Source: LVI-A0039 sp033105485 | Lineage (GTDB): Bacteria > Bacillota_I > Bacilli_A > UBA3375 | NCBI GenBank assembly: GCA_033105485.1 | Contig: CP136956.1 | Location: 620,001-684,000, forward strand | Direction: 5' to 3' | Length of the DNA: 64,000 nucleotides | Shown here: piece after piece, positions 41,963 through 51,189 of the stretch | Layout of the letters: each line of letters opens with the position of its first letter | Position numbering within the stretch: position 1 is the stretch's first letter | Position numbers and translations under genes: made by a program | The notes under the pieces: model-generated | Told to the model about the DNA's origin: nothing | Seen by the model: the letters and a program-made list of their open reading frames with translations, nothing else | Databases searched by the model: none

Positions 41963-43906
41963 TTATTTAATTTTGTTATATACACTTTCAACATTGAATC
42001 CGAAATGGTTAATTACAGCACTTCCTTCTCCACTTTCACCGAATGTTTCGATGTTGATTAAGTTTCCAGCAAATTCGTAACCTTCAACTGCACTTGCCAT
42101 TTCAATAAAGTATCTATTACATTTACATCCATCACCTAATACTGATTTTTTGTATTCAGCATCTTGCTTTCTGAATGTGTTAATAGATGGCATTGAAACT
42201 ACTCTCGTTGGAGTTCCTTCAGCTGTTAATTTTTCAGCAACATCTTTAGCTAATTTAACTTCACTACCAGTTGCGATTAAAGTTGTTTCAGCTTCAGCGT
42301 TTTCAACTAATACATATCCACCACGGTTTACATTAGCTTGTACTTCACTTGAGTTTGTAATAACTTCTAAGTTTTGACGAGATAATACTAATACTGTAGG
42401 TGTTTCAGTACTATTAATTGCAATGTTCCAAGCAGCTTGTGTTTCGTTAGCATCAGCTGGACGAATTACGTTTACGTTTGGAATTGCACGAAGTCCACTT
42501 AATTGTTCAATTGGTTCGTGTGTTGGTCCATCTTCGCCTACTGCAACACTATCGTGAGTTAACACGTAGATTGCTGGTAATTTTTGGATTGCACTCATAC
42601 GAAGTGCTGGTTTTAAGTAATCACTAAATACGAAGAATGTAGCACTATATGCGATTACTCCACCGTGAAGTAACATACCGTTAACAGCTGACGCCATTGC
42701 GAATTCTCTTACTCCAAATGAAATGTTTTGGTTGTGGAAACCTTCAACACCGAAAATACCACTGTCAGCAATTGTAGTGTTATTAGATTTAGATAAATCT
42801 GCACTACCACCGATTAAGTTTGGAATTTGTCCGTTGATGTTGTTAATAGCTTTACCACTACTTACACGTGATGCTTCACTGTGTCCAAGTTCAAAGTCTA
42901 AGTTAGTAACTTCTACTTTTTTACCTTCGATAATTGCAGCAAATTCTGCTCCTAATTCCGGGTACTTAGCAGTATAGTCAGCTACTAATTGGTTCCAAGT
43001 TGATACTAACTCGTCTCCACGAGTAACTGTGTTACTTCTGAAGTTTTCGTAAATATCTTCTGTTACAGTAAATGGTTCTAAATCCCAACCGTATGCTTCT
43101 TTAGTTTTTGTAGCTTCTTCAGCTCCTAAAGGTGCACCGTGAGATGCAGATGATCCAGCTTTTGTTGGAGCTCCAAATCCGATTGTAGTTTTAACTTCAA
43201 TAAGTGTTGGTTTGTCACTTACTTTAGCGACTTCAATTGCATTTTTGATATCTCCTGTTGTATTTCCATCTTTAACTAAGATTGTATTCCAACCATATGC
43301 TTCATAACGAGCTCTAATATTTTCAGTAGTTGCAACATCTGTTGCGTCATCTAACTGAATATCGTTACTATCCCAAAGTACAATTAATTTATTTAATCCT
43401 AAGTGTCCTGCTAAACTTGAAGCTTCACTAGCAACACCTTCTTGTAAATCTCCATCTCCACATAGTGCGTAAGTGTAGTGATCTACAACTTTGAAATCTT
43501 CACGGTTGTATTTACTTGCTAAGTGCGCTTCAGCCATAGCCATACCAACTGCTTGTGAGATTCCTTGTCCTAATGGTCCACTTGTTGCATCAACACCATC
43601 AGTGTGTGTAACTTCAGGGTGACCTGGAGTTTTACTACCAAGTTGTCTAAAGTTTTTTAAGTCTTCGATACTAATGTCATATCCACTTAAGTGTAAAGTA
43701 GAGTATAACATTGCACTCCCATGCCCTGCTGCTAATACAAAACGATCTCTGTTGAACCATTTTGAGTTGTTACTACTAATGTTTAATTTATGAGCAAATA
43801 AGCTCTCCATCATAGGTGCTGCACCCATACAGATTCCTGGGTGTCCTGAATTTGATTTTTCAATCATATCGATTGATAATGTTCTAATTGCGTTTACATT
43901 CTTCAT
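41963..43906 (-). CDS. tkt: Transketolase
   Basis: 647-residue thiamine-diphosphate enzyme of the pentose phosphate pathway. 'SGHPGICMGAAPMM', 'HGSAMLYSTLHLSGY', 'SGPLGQGISQAVGMAMAEAHLA' and the ThDP motif 'CGDGDLQEGVASEASSLAGHLGLNKLIVLWDSN' are in order. 'THDSVAVGEDGPTHEPIEQLSGLRAIPN' follows in the pyrimidine domain. Full length. AGGAGAGG lies before the ATG. The gene is monocistronic. Confidence 0.97.
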   Translation of the reverse strand: MKNVNAIRTLSIDMIEKSNSGHPGICMGAAPMMESLFAHKLNISSNNSKWFNRDRFVLAAGHGSAMLYSTLHLSGYDISIEDLKNFRQLGSKTPGHPEVTHTDGVDATSGPLGQGISQAVGMAMAEAHLASKYNREDFKVVDHYTYALCGDGDLQEGVASEASSLAGHLGLNKLIVLWDSNDIQLDDATDVATTENIRARYEAYGWNTILVKDGNTTGDIKNAIEVAKVSDKPTLIEVKTTIGFGAPTKAGSSASHGAPLGAEEATKTKEAYGWDLEPFTVTEDIYENFRSNTVTRGDELVSTWNQLVADYTAKYPELGAEFAAIIEGKKVEVTNLDFELGHSEASRVSSGKAINNINGQIPNLIGGSADLSKSNNTTIADSGIFGVEGFHNQNISFGVREFAMASAVNGMLLHGGVIAYSATFFVFSDYLKPALRMSAIQKLPAIYVLTHDSVAVGEDGPTHEPIEQLSGLRAIPNVNVIRPADANETQAAWNIAINSTETPTVLVLSRQNLEVITNSSEVQANVNRGGYVLVENAEAETTLIATGSEVKLAKDVAEKLTAEGTPTRVVSMPSINTFRKQDAEYKKSVLGDGCKCNRYFIEMASAVEGYEFAGNLINIETFGESGEGSAVINHFGFNVESVYNKIK

Positions 43907-44001
43907 ATAAAAACCTCTCCTTTGCTTGCAATTTTATTATAGCATTTAAATGTCATATAATTTAAAATTATTTGTGCTATAATCACAATTAAAGGAGTAC
44001 T

Positions 44002-44547
44002 ATGGAACGAGAATTTGAATCAAAAGGACTTATCTCAAAAACGGAGTTTAATCTGCTATTAGAAAATCTAAATCAGACTGAGATTAAGAATCAAACTAAT
44101 ACATATATTGATACAACTGAAGGCTTTTTTAAAAACCAAAACAGTGCGTTACGTCTACGTATTATTAATGGTCAATATATTTTCAGTTTAAAGCGACAAG
44201 ACGGTGATGGGGCAACTGAATGGAACCAGCCAATAACTAAAGATGAATATACTAGTATTTGCAATAGTAAGTCAATTGACTTATCAAACTATAAGTGTCC
44301 GCAAGATGAAATCTTAACAAACTTACAAATCAACACTATAACAACTACTAGATATGTCTGTCAATATAAAGATATCATAATTGAATTAGACGAAACTGAC
44401 TTCGATACTACAATCGATTATGAAATTGAAATTGAAGCTAAAAATCATGAGCAAGCTAATCAATATTTAACAGAGTTAAGTACTGCTTATAACCTGGACA
44501 TAAAAAAAAGCTATCCGAAGATAGCAAGATATTTTATGTATAATTAA
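44002..44547 (+). CDS. CYTH-domain (triphosphate tunnel) protein
   Basis: 181 residues. The N-terminal 'EREFESKGLIS' carries the ExExK motif, and 'RLRIINGQYIFSLKRQDG', 'ATEWNQPI' and 'IELDETDFDTTIDYEIEIEAK' provide the acidic and basic strands lining a triphosphate tunnel. It is like YjbK of Bacillus. Such proteins hydrolyse or bind inorganic triphosphate or nucleotide tri-phosphates. AAAGGAG precedes the ATG; its stop overlaps the end of whiA on the other strand. Confidence 0.88.
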   Translation: MEREFESKGLISKTEFNLLLENLNQTEIKNQTNTYIDTTEGFFKNQNSALRLRIINGQYIFSLKRQDGDGATEWNQPITKDEYTSICNSKSIDLSNYKCPQDEILTNLQINTITTTRYVCQYKDIIIELDETDFDTTIDYEIEIEAKNHEQANQYLTELSTAYNLDIKKSYPKIARYFMYN

Positions 44548-45494
44548 AGTTCTTCAGCTTTTTTCACTATTGTTCTTAAGTGATGAGATAAATTTGATTT
44601 CGAAATTTCACCATTAGTAATCTCACTAAGTTCACTAAGTGTACTATCTGGATTTTCTAATCTTAAGTTCGCAACCTGTTTAGCTTTATCACTAAGTTTT
44701 TCAAAGTGCTCATATTCTTTAAGCTTATCGATTGCTTTAATTTGTTTAAGTGATGCTGCCATTTGTTTAGCTTCATTTGCAATCTCAGCATTATTCATAC
44801 GGTTTGAGGCTGATCTAAAGTCACGCATAATTCGTACATCCTCAAATTCAAATAATAAACTACGACTACCTATGAACTTTAAAAAGTCAGCAATCTCTTC
44901 ACTTTTGTTGATATAAAGTGGGTAGTTATTTTTTCGCTTACTCATTTTCATTTCAATTTCAAATGGCATAAGCATTTTTTGTATCTCTTCAAGATATGTT
45001 TTGTTTTGTCCTACAATTTCTAAATGATATTGTTTGTTTTTGTGTGGATTATTTACACTTCCACTACAAATAAAGAAAGTTCTAATATAAACACTTTTTT
45101 CCTCTTCTGTAACTAATCTGTCAATAATTGAGTTTAGCCCGAAGATCATCCCTGGATTAGGATTATTAATTAACCCTAGATCAAACAACATTTCTGGAAC
45201 AACTAAATTTACACGTACTATATAAACATTAACTTCACGCTTAAATTTTACCGCTCTTTGAACTATTGTTTGTAGAGATGCATTTGGATAAAAGTCTTTA
45301 ATTGATTTGAATACTCGTTTTGCAAGATGCGCAAATGATGTTCTAATATCAATTGACATATTTGAACCGTTGAAATTTAGGATTCCAACGGCTTTTAAAG
45401 TTGCAACTAACTCGATTTTTCGAAGTTTTTCTGATTCCAACTCAATATGTAATAACTCTTCTTTAAGTTCTTGGGAAAAGGTTATTTGTGCCAA
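44544..45494 (-). CDS. whiA: WhiA-type DNA-binding protein, TTG start
   Basis: 316 residues. It has the N-terminal LAGLIDADG-like domain ('KAVGILNFNGSNMSIDIRTSFAHLAKRVFKSI', 'RTFFICSGSVNNPHKNKQYHLEI') and a C-terminal helix-turn-helix ('RLENPDSTLSELSEITNGEISKSNLSHHLRTIVKKA'). WhiA influences cell division and chromosome segregation in Bacillota. It starts with TTG at 45494, with AAAAGGA before it, inside the rapZ 3' end. The usual yvcK gene between rapZ and whiA is absent. Confidence 0.95.
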   Translation of the reverse strand: MAQITFSQELKEELLHIELESEKLRKIELVATLKAVGILNFNGSNMSIDIRTSFAHLAKRVFKSIKDFYPNASLQTIVQRAVKFKREVNVYIVRVNLVVPEMLFDLGLINNPNPGMIFGLNSIIDRLVTEEEKSVYIRTFFICSGSVNNPHKNKQYHLEIVGQNKTYLEEIQKMLMPFEIEMKMSKRKNNYPLYINKSEEIADFLKFIGSRSLLFEFEDVRIMRDFRSASNRMNNAEIANEAKQMAASLKQIKAIDKLKEYEHFEKLSDKAKQVANLRLENPDSTLSELSEITNGEISKSNLSHHLRTIVKKAEEL

Positions 45495-46351
45495 TGTCCT
45501 TTTTGCCCTTCAATATGTTTAGAAACAATATAATCTTGATTTAATTCTTTTACTAATCGCTCAACAAAAGATACAGAGCGGTGTTGACCACCAGTACAAC
45601 CAATTGAGATGTTAACAGAAAGTCTACCTTCTTTTTGATAACCTTCAATTGCGATTTCTACTAATTCACGAATTTTCTCGTAATACGTAATAGCGAATGG
45701 ATCCGAGAATACATATTCACGTACCTCTTTATCCAATCCCGATTTAGGTCTTAACTCTTCAATATAAAATGGATTTGTTAAAAACCTAACATCAAATACT
45801 AAATCACTATCAATTGGCATTCCATATTTAAATCCAAATGATTGAATATTTACTGTAAAGTCAAACTTTTCAGAATTTAAGAAGTTACGAATAATTTGCT
45901 TAGTGTCTTTAGGTGATAAAGAAGATGTGTCTAAAACAAAATTGTAATAATCACTCATTGACTCAACAATTTTTTCTTCCATACGAATCGCTTCTACTAA
46001 AGAAATTGATGAATCTCTTTTAGTAATCGGATGCACCTTGCGTGTTTCTTGGTATCTATTTACTAAAACTGATTCTTTAGCAGTTAGCATTATAGTACGA
46101 ATTGAAATAGTATCCGATTCATATCCTTTAATTAATTCCATTCTAAGCTTAAAACGCTCTAAATTTCTAACATTTAGAATGATTGCAACTTTATTTTTTG
46201 TGCTATCAGATACAAATACATCCATCATTTTTTTAAGTAACTCAGTAGTTGAGTTTTCTAAGATAATGTAACCATCATCGGTTAGTACTTGGTTAACAGT
46301 AGTACGTCCACTACCGCTCATTCCACATACGACTAAGATTTCTTTTTCCAT
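45482..46351 (-). CDS. rapZ: RapZ/YvcJ nucleotide-binding protein
   Basis: 289-residue P-loop protein. Walker A is 'VCGMSGSGRTT' (normally GKS/T; here Arg replaces the P-loop Lys). 'FDVRFLTNPFY', 'LVEIAIEGYQKEGRLSVNISIGCTGGQHRSVSFVE' and 'HRDI'-like tail 'SKHIEGQKGHWHK' are RapZ C-terminal hallmarks. In other bacteria it handles small RNA or nucleotide/UDP-GlcNAc signalling. I use the ATG at 46351 with AGGAGG upstream. Confidence 0.93.
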   Translation of the reverse strand: MEKEILVVCGMSGSGRTTVNQVLTDDGYIILENSTTELLKKMMDVFVSDSTKNKVAIILNVRNLERFKLRMELIKGYESDTISIRTIMLTAKESVLVNRYQETRKVHPITKRDSSISLVEAIRMEEKIVESMSDYYNFVLDTSSLSPKDTKQIIRNFLNSEKFDFTVNIQSFGFKYGMPIDSDLVFDVRFLTNPFYIEELRPKSGLDKEVREYVFSDPFAITYYEKIRELVEIAIEGYQKEGRLSVNISIGCTGGQHRSVSFVERLVKELNQDYIVSKHIEGQKGHWHK

Positions 46352-46458
46352 TATTCCTCCTAGGAGTATTATATCATTTTGGCACATTGATTCTTTCAAA
46401 TTTTAGCACACCCCACTCATATTATATTATAATATATGTACTATTTAGAGGACGTGAA

Positions 46459-47700
46459 ATGAAAAAATTAAAAAGAAATATAAAAATAGTAAAAGTTCTT
46501 ATTGTTCTTACATTTATTTTTGTAATTGCAAATGGAGCATTACTTGGATTCAAAGCAGCAGCTGCTGCTGGAGTTAACTATGTAACTCAAAGTGAAAAGA
46601 TAACAAACCCCGATCCTATAAACTTCTTACTCATCGGAACGGATTTAGGTGGAAATCGTACTTACGAAAAAGATGGAGTTCGTACCGATGTACAAATGCT
46701 AATGTCACTAGTTCCAGAAAACGAACGTGGAAATGCTGAAGTAAATGTAATGAACATCCCTCGTGATGTTACTACGGAATACGCATGTGGTGGTTCAGGG
46801 AAAATTAATGGAGCTGCTGATGCCGGTGCTAAACAAGCGATCGCAAATGGTCAAGATGCAGAGCAGGCAGCAATTGACTGTACACTAGGTACTGTTGAAA
46901 ACTTATTTGATATTGGTATTGACTATTATGTTGTTGTTAACTTCGATTCATTTATCTCAATTGTTGATGGTATTGGTGGTATTGAAGTAAACAATGCATA
47001 CGAATTCTGTGAACAAGATGAAAACGGTAAAGCAGATGCGTATTGTTTTGAAGAAGGTGATATTCATTTAGATGGTGGAGAAGCACTTGCATTTGCTCGT
47101 CAACGGTATGATTCAAGTGATTACGAGCGTGGACAGAGGCAACAACTTGTTATGACAAAAGTATTTGCTAAAGTTATGTCGAACCCAACTCAGTATGTTG
47201 ATAACTTTGCAATGACACTTGTTTCTGATACTCTTAATAACTTAGATGTAGATCTACTACTTTCATTATTAAACTGTGCAAGTAAAACATTTAATAATAC
47301 ACTAGAGGGTATTAGTTCAGGTCAACCTTTATATATAGATATTAAGAGTTCACCATTCTCTAATGATACAGGGTTTAGTATTACTGATGCATTAGGTGGT
47401 AACTTAGAAGATTACGATACTGGTGTATATGCAATTTATGATTTATATTCTACTTATGATACTATTGAGCAATCAACTAATATTACAAGATATATGTTTA
47501 CTAAAAATGGTCTTGATTTACCTACTAGCAACAAATCAACCAACTCTAATATTTCAAGTACAATTGAAATTCAATTCATTAGTACATACGTTCATGAAAA
47601 CAACACACCTAGTGGATTCTACTCATATATTGATGACTATACAATCTCATATGTAAACAACCAATTTGATGTCAACAGTACATCAAACACAATAAACTAG
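46459..47700 (+). CDS. LytR-CpsA-Psr (LCP) cell-wall polymer ligase
   Basis: 413 residues. One N-terminal membrane helix (about 12-37) anchors an extracellular LCP domain: 'DPINFLLIGTDLGG', 'RTDVQMLMSLVP', 'VNVMNIPRDVTTEY' and 'LAFARQRYDSSDYERGQRQQLVMTKVF', including the catalytic Asp and Arg. LCP proteins attach teichoic acids or capsule to peptidoglycan, showing that this organism has a wall. An extra ~120-residue C-terminal region follows the LCP core. Start ATG 46459 with AGAGGA. Confidence 0.93.
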   Translation: MKKLKRNIKIVKVLIVLTFIFVIANGALLGFKAAAAAGVNYVTQSEKITNPDPINFLLIGTDLGGNRTYEKDGVRTDVQMLMSLVPENERGNAEVNVMNIPRDVTTEYACGGSGKINGAADAGAKQAIANGQDAEQAAIDCTLGTVENLFDIGIDYYVVVNFDSFISIVDGIGGIEVNNAYEFCEQDENGKADAYCFEEGDIHLDGGEALAFARQRYDSSDYERGQRQQLVMTKVFAKVMSNPTQYVDNFAMTLVSDTLNNLDVDLLLSLLNCASKTFNNTLEGISSGQPLYIDIKSSPFSNDTGFSITDALGGNLEDYDTGVYAIYDLYSTYDTIEQSTNITRYMFTKNGLDLPTSNKSTNSNISSTIEIQFISTYVHENNTPSGFYSYIDDYTISYVNNQFDVNSTSNTIN

Positions 47701-47734
47701 AAAAAGAAAACCATAATTGGTTTTCTTCTTTTTA
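47701..47734. terminator. Terminator after LCP gene
   Basis: GAAAACC (47706-47712) / GGTTTTC (47719-47725), T-run on plus strand and on minus strand. Confidence 0.8.
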
Positions 47735-48358
47735 TTGAGCTAGATCAAGTCTACTATTAAACCACATATTATCAGCTAGATATTTATCACCTTTTTGATT
47801 ATGAACTTCGTGTTCAGTGTACTCTTGGCCGATCACTTTGATGATTATTTCTTGTTTGTATAAATAGTATGTCGGTTTAACTCCGCTTGATAACATACCG
47901 ACTGGAGATGACATACTATCTGCTGTAATTCCAATTGACCAGATATTATCATTAATAGGTGTTGGATATACTTGGGTTAGGTTTTCTACTCCGTATTTAT
48001 CTTTTAGCAGTTCTAATCCTTGTCCTGCTACATTTAATGTTTTGTATATATTCTTTTCAATTATTCCTTTAACGTATTCATCAAATTGATTATTGCCTTC
48101 AATTAAACTATCACAAAAGGCTGCGACATCATCACCAGTAACTTCTAATACCGATTTATCTAGTTCTATCCCTGTCTCAAATAGTTCAATAATTCCACTG
48201 AATAAAGCAATTCCTTCTTCAGTTGATAAGTCTGCCACTTTAAATATGTAACTTTGCATTTCATTGAATACAAAACTATAATCGTTTGGCATTGCCTTTA
48301 CTTGTTTTTGTAATTTATTCCATTGCTTTTTCTCTTCAAAAAGTTGTTTGATTGACAT
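47732..48358 (-). CDS. DUF1048-domain protein with extra C-terminal domain
   Basis: 208 residues. The first ~110 ('FEEKKQWNKLQKQVKAMPNDYSFVFNEMQSYIFK', 'DDVAAFCDSLIEG') match DUF1048, an all-helical domain found with PadR regulators. The remaining ~95 residues ('VYPTPINDNIWSIGITADS') are a beta-rich extension I do not recognise. Third gene of a padR operon. Function unknown. Confidence 0.75.
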   Translation of the reverse strand: MSIKQLFEEKKQWNKLQKQVKAMPNDYSFVFNEMQSYIFKVADLSTEEGIALFSGIIELFETGIELDKSVLEVTGDDVAAFCDSLIEGNNQFDEYVKGIIEKNIYKTLNVAGQGLELLKDKYGVENLTQVYPTPINDNIWSIGITADSMSSPVGMLSSGVKPTYYLYKQEIIIKVIGQEYTEHEVHNQKGDKYLADNMWFNSRLDLAQ

Positions 48359-48366
48359 ATAACCTC

Positions 48367-48711
48367 CTATTTTAATTTGTTATGTATTTTCTTATTTAAG
48401 TTACGACGCCATTTATCACGCACTGAATAAGAATCCATACCAACTGTCAGTTCCTTGCAGAATCCATCAATATCTCCACCGAAAATATCATTAGTAGTTC
48501 TTCCTAAACTGTGCATCTCTTCCATCATTTCTAATACTTGCTCTAATAGCGTCATTAAATTACGCCCTGTAAAATCAGAATAGATTGCAATTTGATTATT
48601 GATGTATTCCCATGCTAACGTATAATCAGCAGGCAGTTGTTCTAACCTTTGTTCAAACTCCTTGTACTGCTTTGTCATGTCACTACCTGTTATTTTTTCC
48701 CAAAATGTCAT
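48367..48711 (-). CDS. DUF1048 protein
   Basis: 114 residues. 'FWEKITGSDMTKQYKEFEQRLEQLPADYTLAWEYIN' and 'FGGDIDGFCKEL' are standard DUF1048 blocks. It starts at the ATG at 48711, whose GGAGG ribosome site lies inside the last padR codons. DUF1048 proteins accompany PadR repressors in Bacillota; role unknown, possibly a partner of the repressor. Confidence 0.85.
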   Translation of the reverse strand: MTFWEKITGSDMTKQYKEFEQRLEQLPADYTLAWEYINNQIAIYSDFTGRNLMTLLEQVLEMMEEMHSLGRTTNDIFGGDIDGFCKELTVGMDSYSVRDKWRRNLNKKIHNKLK

Positions 48712-49031
48712 TAGTCCTCCTTTAATACTTCTAATTTTTCTGATACAAATTCCCATTTAAGCCAAAATTCTTCTAGTCTTAGTTGCCCGTCTTCTGTAAG
48801 TGAAAAGAACTTTCTTGGTGGTCCGATATCACTTTTCTTTTTAACACTACTAATAAGGCCATTCTTCTCCAACCTTAGCAAGATCGTATAAACTGTTCCA
48901 TCAACAACATCTGTAAAACCTAGTTCATTTAATCTTTTAGTAATCTCATATCCATAGATTTCTTCTCGACTTATAATCTGAAGGACACAACCTTCAAGTA
49001 CGCCTTTAAGCATTTCTGTTATTTTTTCCAT
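48711..49031 (-). CDS. PadR-family transcriptional regulator
   Basis: 106-residue winged-helix repressor. 'LKGVLEGCVLQIISREEIYGYEITKRLNELGFTDVVDGTVYTILLRLEKNGLI' is the PadR helix-turn-helix with the conserved YGYEI and GTVYxxLxRLE motifs; the C-terminal dimerisation helix is short, as in subfamily 2. It heads the three-gene DUF1048 operon and most likely autoregulates it. Confidence 0.93.
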   Translation of the reverse strand: MEKITEMLKGVLEGCVLQIISREEIYGYEITKRLNELGFTDVVDGTVYTILLRLEKNGLISSVKKKSDIGPPRKFFSLTEDGQLRLEEFWLKWEFVSEKLEVLKED

Positions 49032-49097
49032 TTCATCTCCAGTACATTGTATTACTTACTACAACTATATAGTAACACAAGATAGCGGGTTATGCAA

Positions 49098-49127
49098 GAA
49101 AAAAAGATAGAGAATAATCTCTACCTT
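49098..49127 (-). terminator. Terminator after thrS
   Basis: Minus-strand AGGTAGAG / CTCTATCT hairpin followed by a run of T residues. Confidence 0.85.
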
Positions 49128-49134
49128 TAGTAAA

Positions 49135-51039
49135 TTATTTACGTAATTCGATTTCTTCAGTTAACATTGACATGAATTCTTCTTTACTTACTGTAATGTT
49201 ATCTTGAGTTCCGTAGGGACGGTAAGTTACTTTACCTTCTTCCATTTCAGTATCTCCAATAATTAAGGTATATGGAGTTTTCATTACTTGTGCTTCACGG
49301 ATTTTGTAGTTTAACTTCTCTTCACGAGTGTCTAACATTACTCTTACACCGCTTGCTTTTAAGTCAGCTTCTAAACTTTCAACGTATTCTTTGTGTGCAG
49401 TAAGTGATACTGGTAAGATACGTACTTGAGTTGGTGACATCCAAGTTGGGAATGCACCAGCGTAGTGTTCAGTAATAACACCAATGAATCGCTCAATACT
49501 TCCTAGTAATGCACGGTGTAACATGATTGGACGCTTTTTAGATCCATCTTCAGCTACATAAGTAAGATCGAAACGCTCTGGTAAGTTGTTGTCTAATTGA
49601 ATAGTACCACATTGCCAAATACGTCCTAAACTATCTTTTAATTTAAAGTCTAATTTTGGACCATAGAATGCTCCATCACCAGGATTTAAGATGTACTCGT
49701 GTCCTGCTTTTTCACAAGCTCTAGCTAAAGCGGCTTCTGCAAATTCCCAAGATTCATCAGTACCGATTGCTTTTTCTGGCTTAGTAGATAATTCGATATG
49801 GAAGTCTAATCCAAATTTAGCATATACTTCACCGTATAAGTTAATTAAGTTTACTACTTCTTGTTCGATTTGCTCTTCAGTCATAAAAATGTGTGCATCA
49901 TCTTGAGTAAACACACGTACACGGAATAAACCATGTAAAGCACCACTTGCTTCGTGACGGTGTACAGTTCCTAGTTCAGCCATTTTAATTGGGAATTCTT
50001 TATAAGAGTGCATTTTATTTTTATATGCTAGCATTCCACCTGGACAGTTCATTGGTTTAATTGCAAATTCATGTTTGTCAATTTCTGAAGTATACATGTT
50101 TTCACGATAGTTATACCAGTGTCCACTAATTTCCCATAAAGTTTTATCTAACATTGCTGGAGTTTGGATAAAGTCATATCCTTCTCTTCTGTGAACTTCG
50201 TTCCAGTAGTCTAATAATTCATTTTTAACAATCATTCCGTTAGGCATGAAGAATGGGAAACCAGGACCGTATTCACTCATGAAGAATAAATCTAGTTCTT
50301 TACCTAACTTACGGTGATCACGTTTCTTAGCTTCTTCCACCATGTGTAAGTAATCGTCTAATTCTTGTTTTGACCACCAAGAAGTTCCGTAGATACGTTG
50401 AAGCATTTTGTTATCACTATCACCTAACCAGTAAGCACCAGCGATTGAAGTTAATTTAAAGTTCTTAATTTTCTTAACATCCATTAAGTGTACTCCACGA
50501 CATAAGTCAGTAAAGTCACCTTGAGTGTATACTGAAATCACTTCGTTACGATCTTCAATTTTGTTAATTAATTCTAATTTGTACTCATCATTTGCGAAAA
50601 ATTCTTTTGCTTCTTCAAATGACATTTCACGACGTTCAATTTTTTGACCTGTCTTAACGATATGTTTCATTTGTTTTTCGATTGCTGCTAAGTCGTTTTC
50701 AGATAACTGAGTATCAATATCAAAGTCGTAGTAGAATCCATTTTCAATTGCAGGACCTACTCCAAATTTTGCTTCTGGATATAAGTTTTTAATAGCTTGC
50801 GCTAATAAGTGTGCACTTGAGTGATTTAAGATTTCTAATGCTTCTTCACTATTTTCTAAAATTAATTCAATAGCTCCATCACTATTAATTTCGTGTAATC
50901 CGTCAACTAAAACCCCGTCGATTTTACCTGCAATTACTTTCTTTGCTAAACTAATTGAAATGTCTTTTGCAACTTCAATTACCTTAATTCCTTGTTCGTA
51001 TTCTTTTTGATTCCCATCAGGAAATGTAATTTTAATCAT
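49135..51039 (-). CDS. thrS: Threonine--tRNA ligase
   Basis: 634-residue class II synthetase. TGS domain at the N-terminus ('ITFPDGNQKEYEQGIKVIEVAKDIS'), editing domain with 'HSSAHLLAQAIKNLYP' (HxxxH) and 'CRGVHLMD', then catalytic motifs 'MKPMNCPGGMLAYK', 'RVRVFTQDDAHIF' and 'HRALLGSIERFIG', and an anticodon domain. Zn ligands Cys/His/His are present. GGAG precedes the ATG. A short leader ORF with two Thr codons lies in its 5' UTR. Confidence 0.97.
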   Translation of the reverse strand: MIKITFPDGNQKEYEQGIKVIEVAKDISISLAKKVIAGKIDGVLVDGLHEINSDGAIELILENSEEALEILNHSSAHLLAQAIKNLYPEAKFGVGPAIENGFYYDFDIDTQLSENDLAAIEKQMKHIVKTGQKIERREMSFEEAKEFFANDEYKLELINKIEDRNEVISVYTQGDFTDLCRGVHLMDVKKIKNFKLTSIAGAYWLGDSDNKMLQRIYGTSWWSKQELDDYLHMVEEAKKRDHRKLGKELDLFFMSEYGPGFPFFMPNGMIVKNELLDYWNEVHRREGYDFIQTPAMLDKTLWEISGHWYNYRENMYTSEIDKHEFAIKPMNCPGGMLAYKNKMHSYKEFPIKMAELGTVHRHEASGALHGLFRVRVFTQDDAHIFMTEEQIEQEVVNLINLYGEVYAKFGLDFHIELSTKPEKAIGTDESWEFAEAALARACEKAGHEYILNPGDGAFYGPKLDFKLKDSLGRIWQCGTIQLDNNLPERFDLTYVAEDGSKKRPIMLHRALLGSIERFIGVITEHYAGAFPTWMSPTQVRILPVSLTAHKEYVESLEADLKASGVRVMLDTREEKLNYKIREAQVMKTPYTLIIGDTEMEEGKVTYRPYGTQDNITVSKEEFMSMLTEEIELRK

Positions 51040-51083
51040 ATGTTCTCCTATTTTGTAGTTTTATTTTATTATTCTAACAACTA

Positions 51084-51119
51084 CTAGGTTCGTGTATTCA
51101 CCCTAAGATTCTTATTCAT
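51084..51119 (-). CDS. Candidate thrS leader peptide MNKNLRVNTRT
   Basis: Eleven codons and TAG with GGGGG 4 nt before the ATG. The last codons are AAT-ACA-CGA-ACC-TAG, i.e. Thr-Arg-Thr-stop. The stop region CCTAGTAGTT (51088-51079) can pair with AACTAC (51060-51055) and TAGG (51050-51047), hiding the thrS ribosome site. A ribosome paused on the Thr codons would cover that arm and free it. This is inference from pairing only. Confidence 0.5.
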   Translation of the reverse strand: MNKNLRVNTRT

Positions 51120-51189
51120 ATATCCCCCATTTATAGATAATGTATACTATTTATTATATCAAAATTCACTCCATTTTTCGTGGATATTC

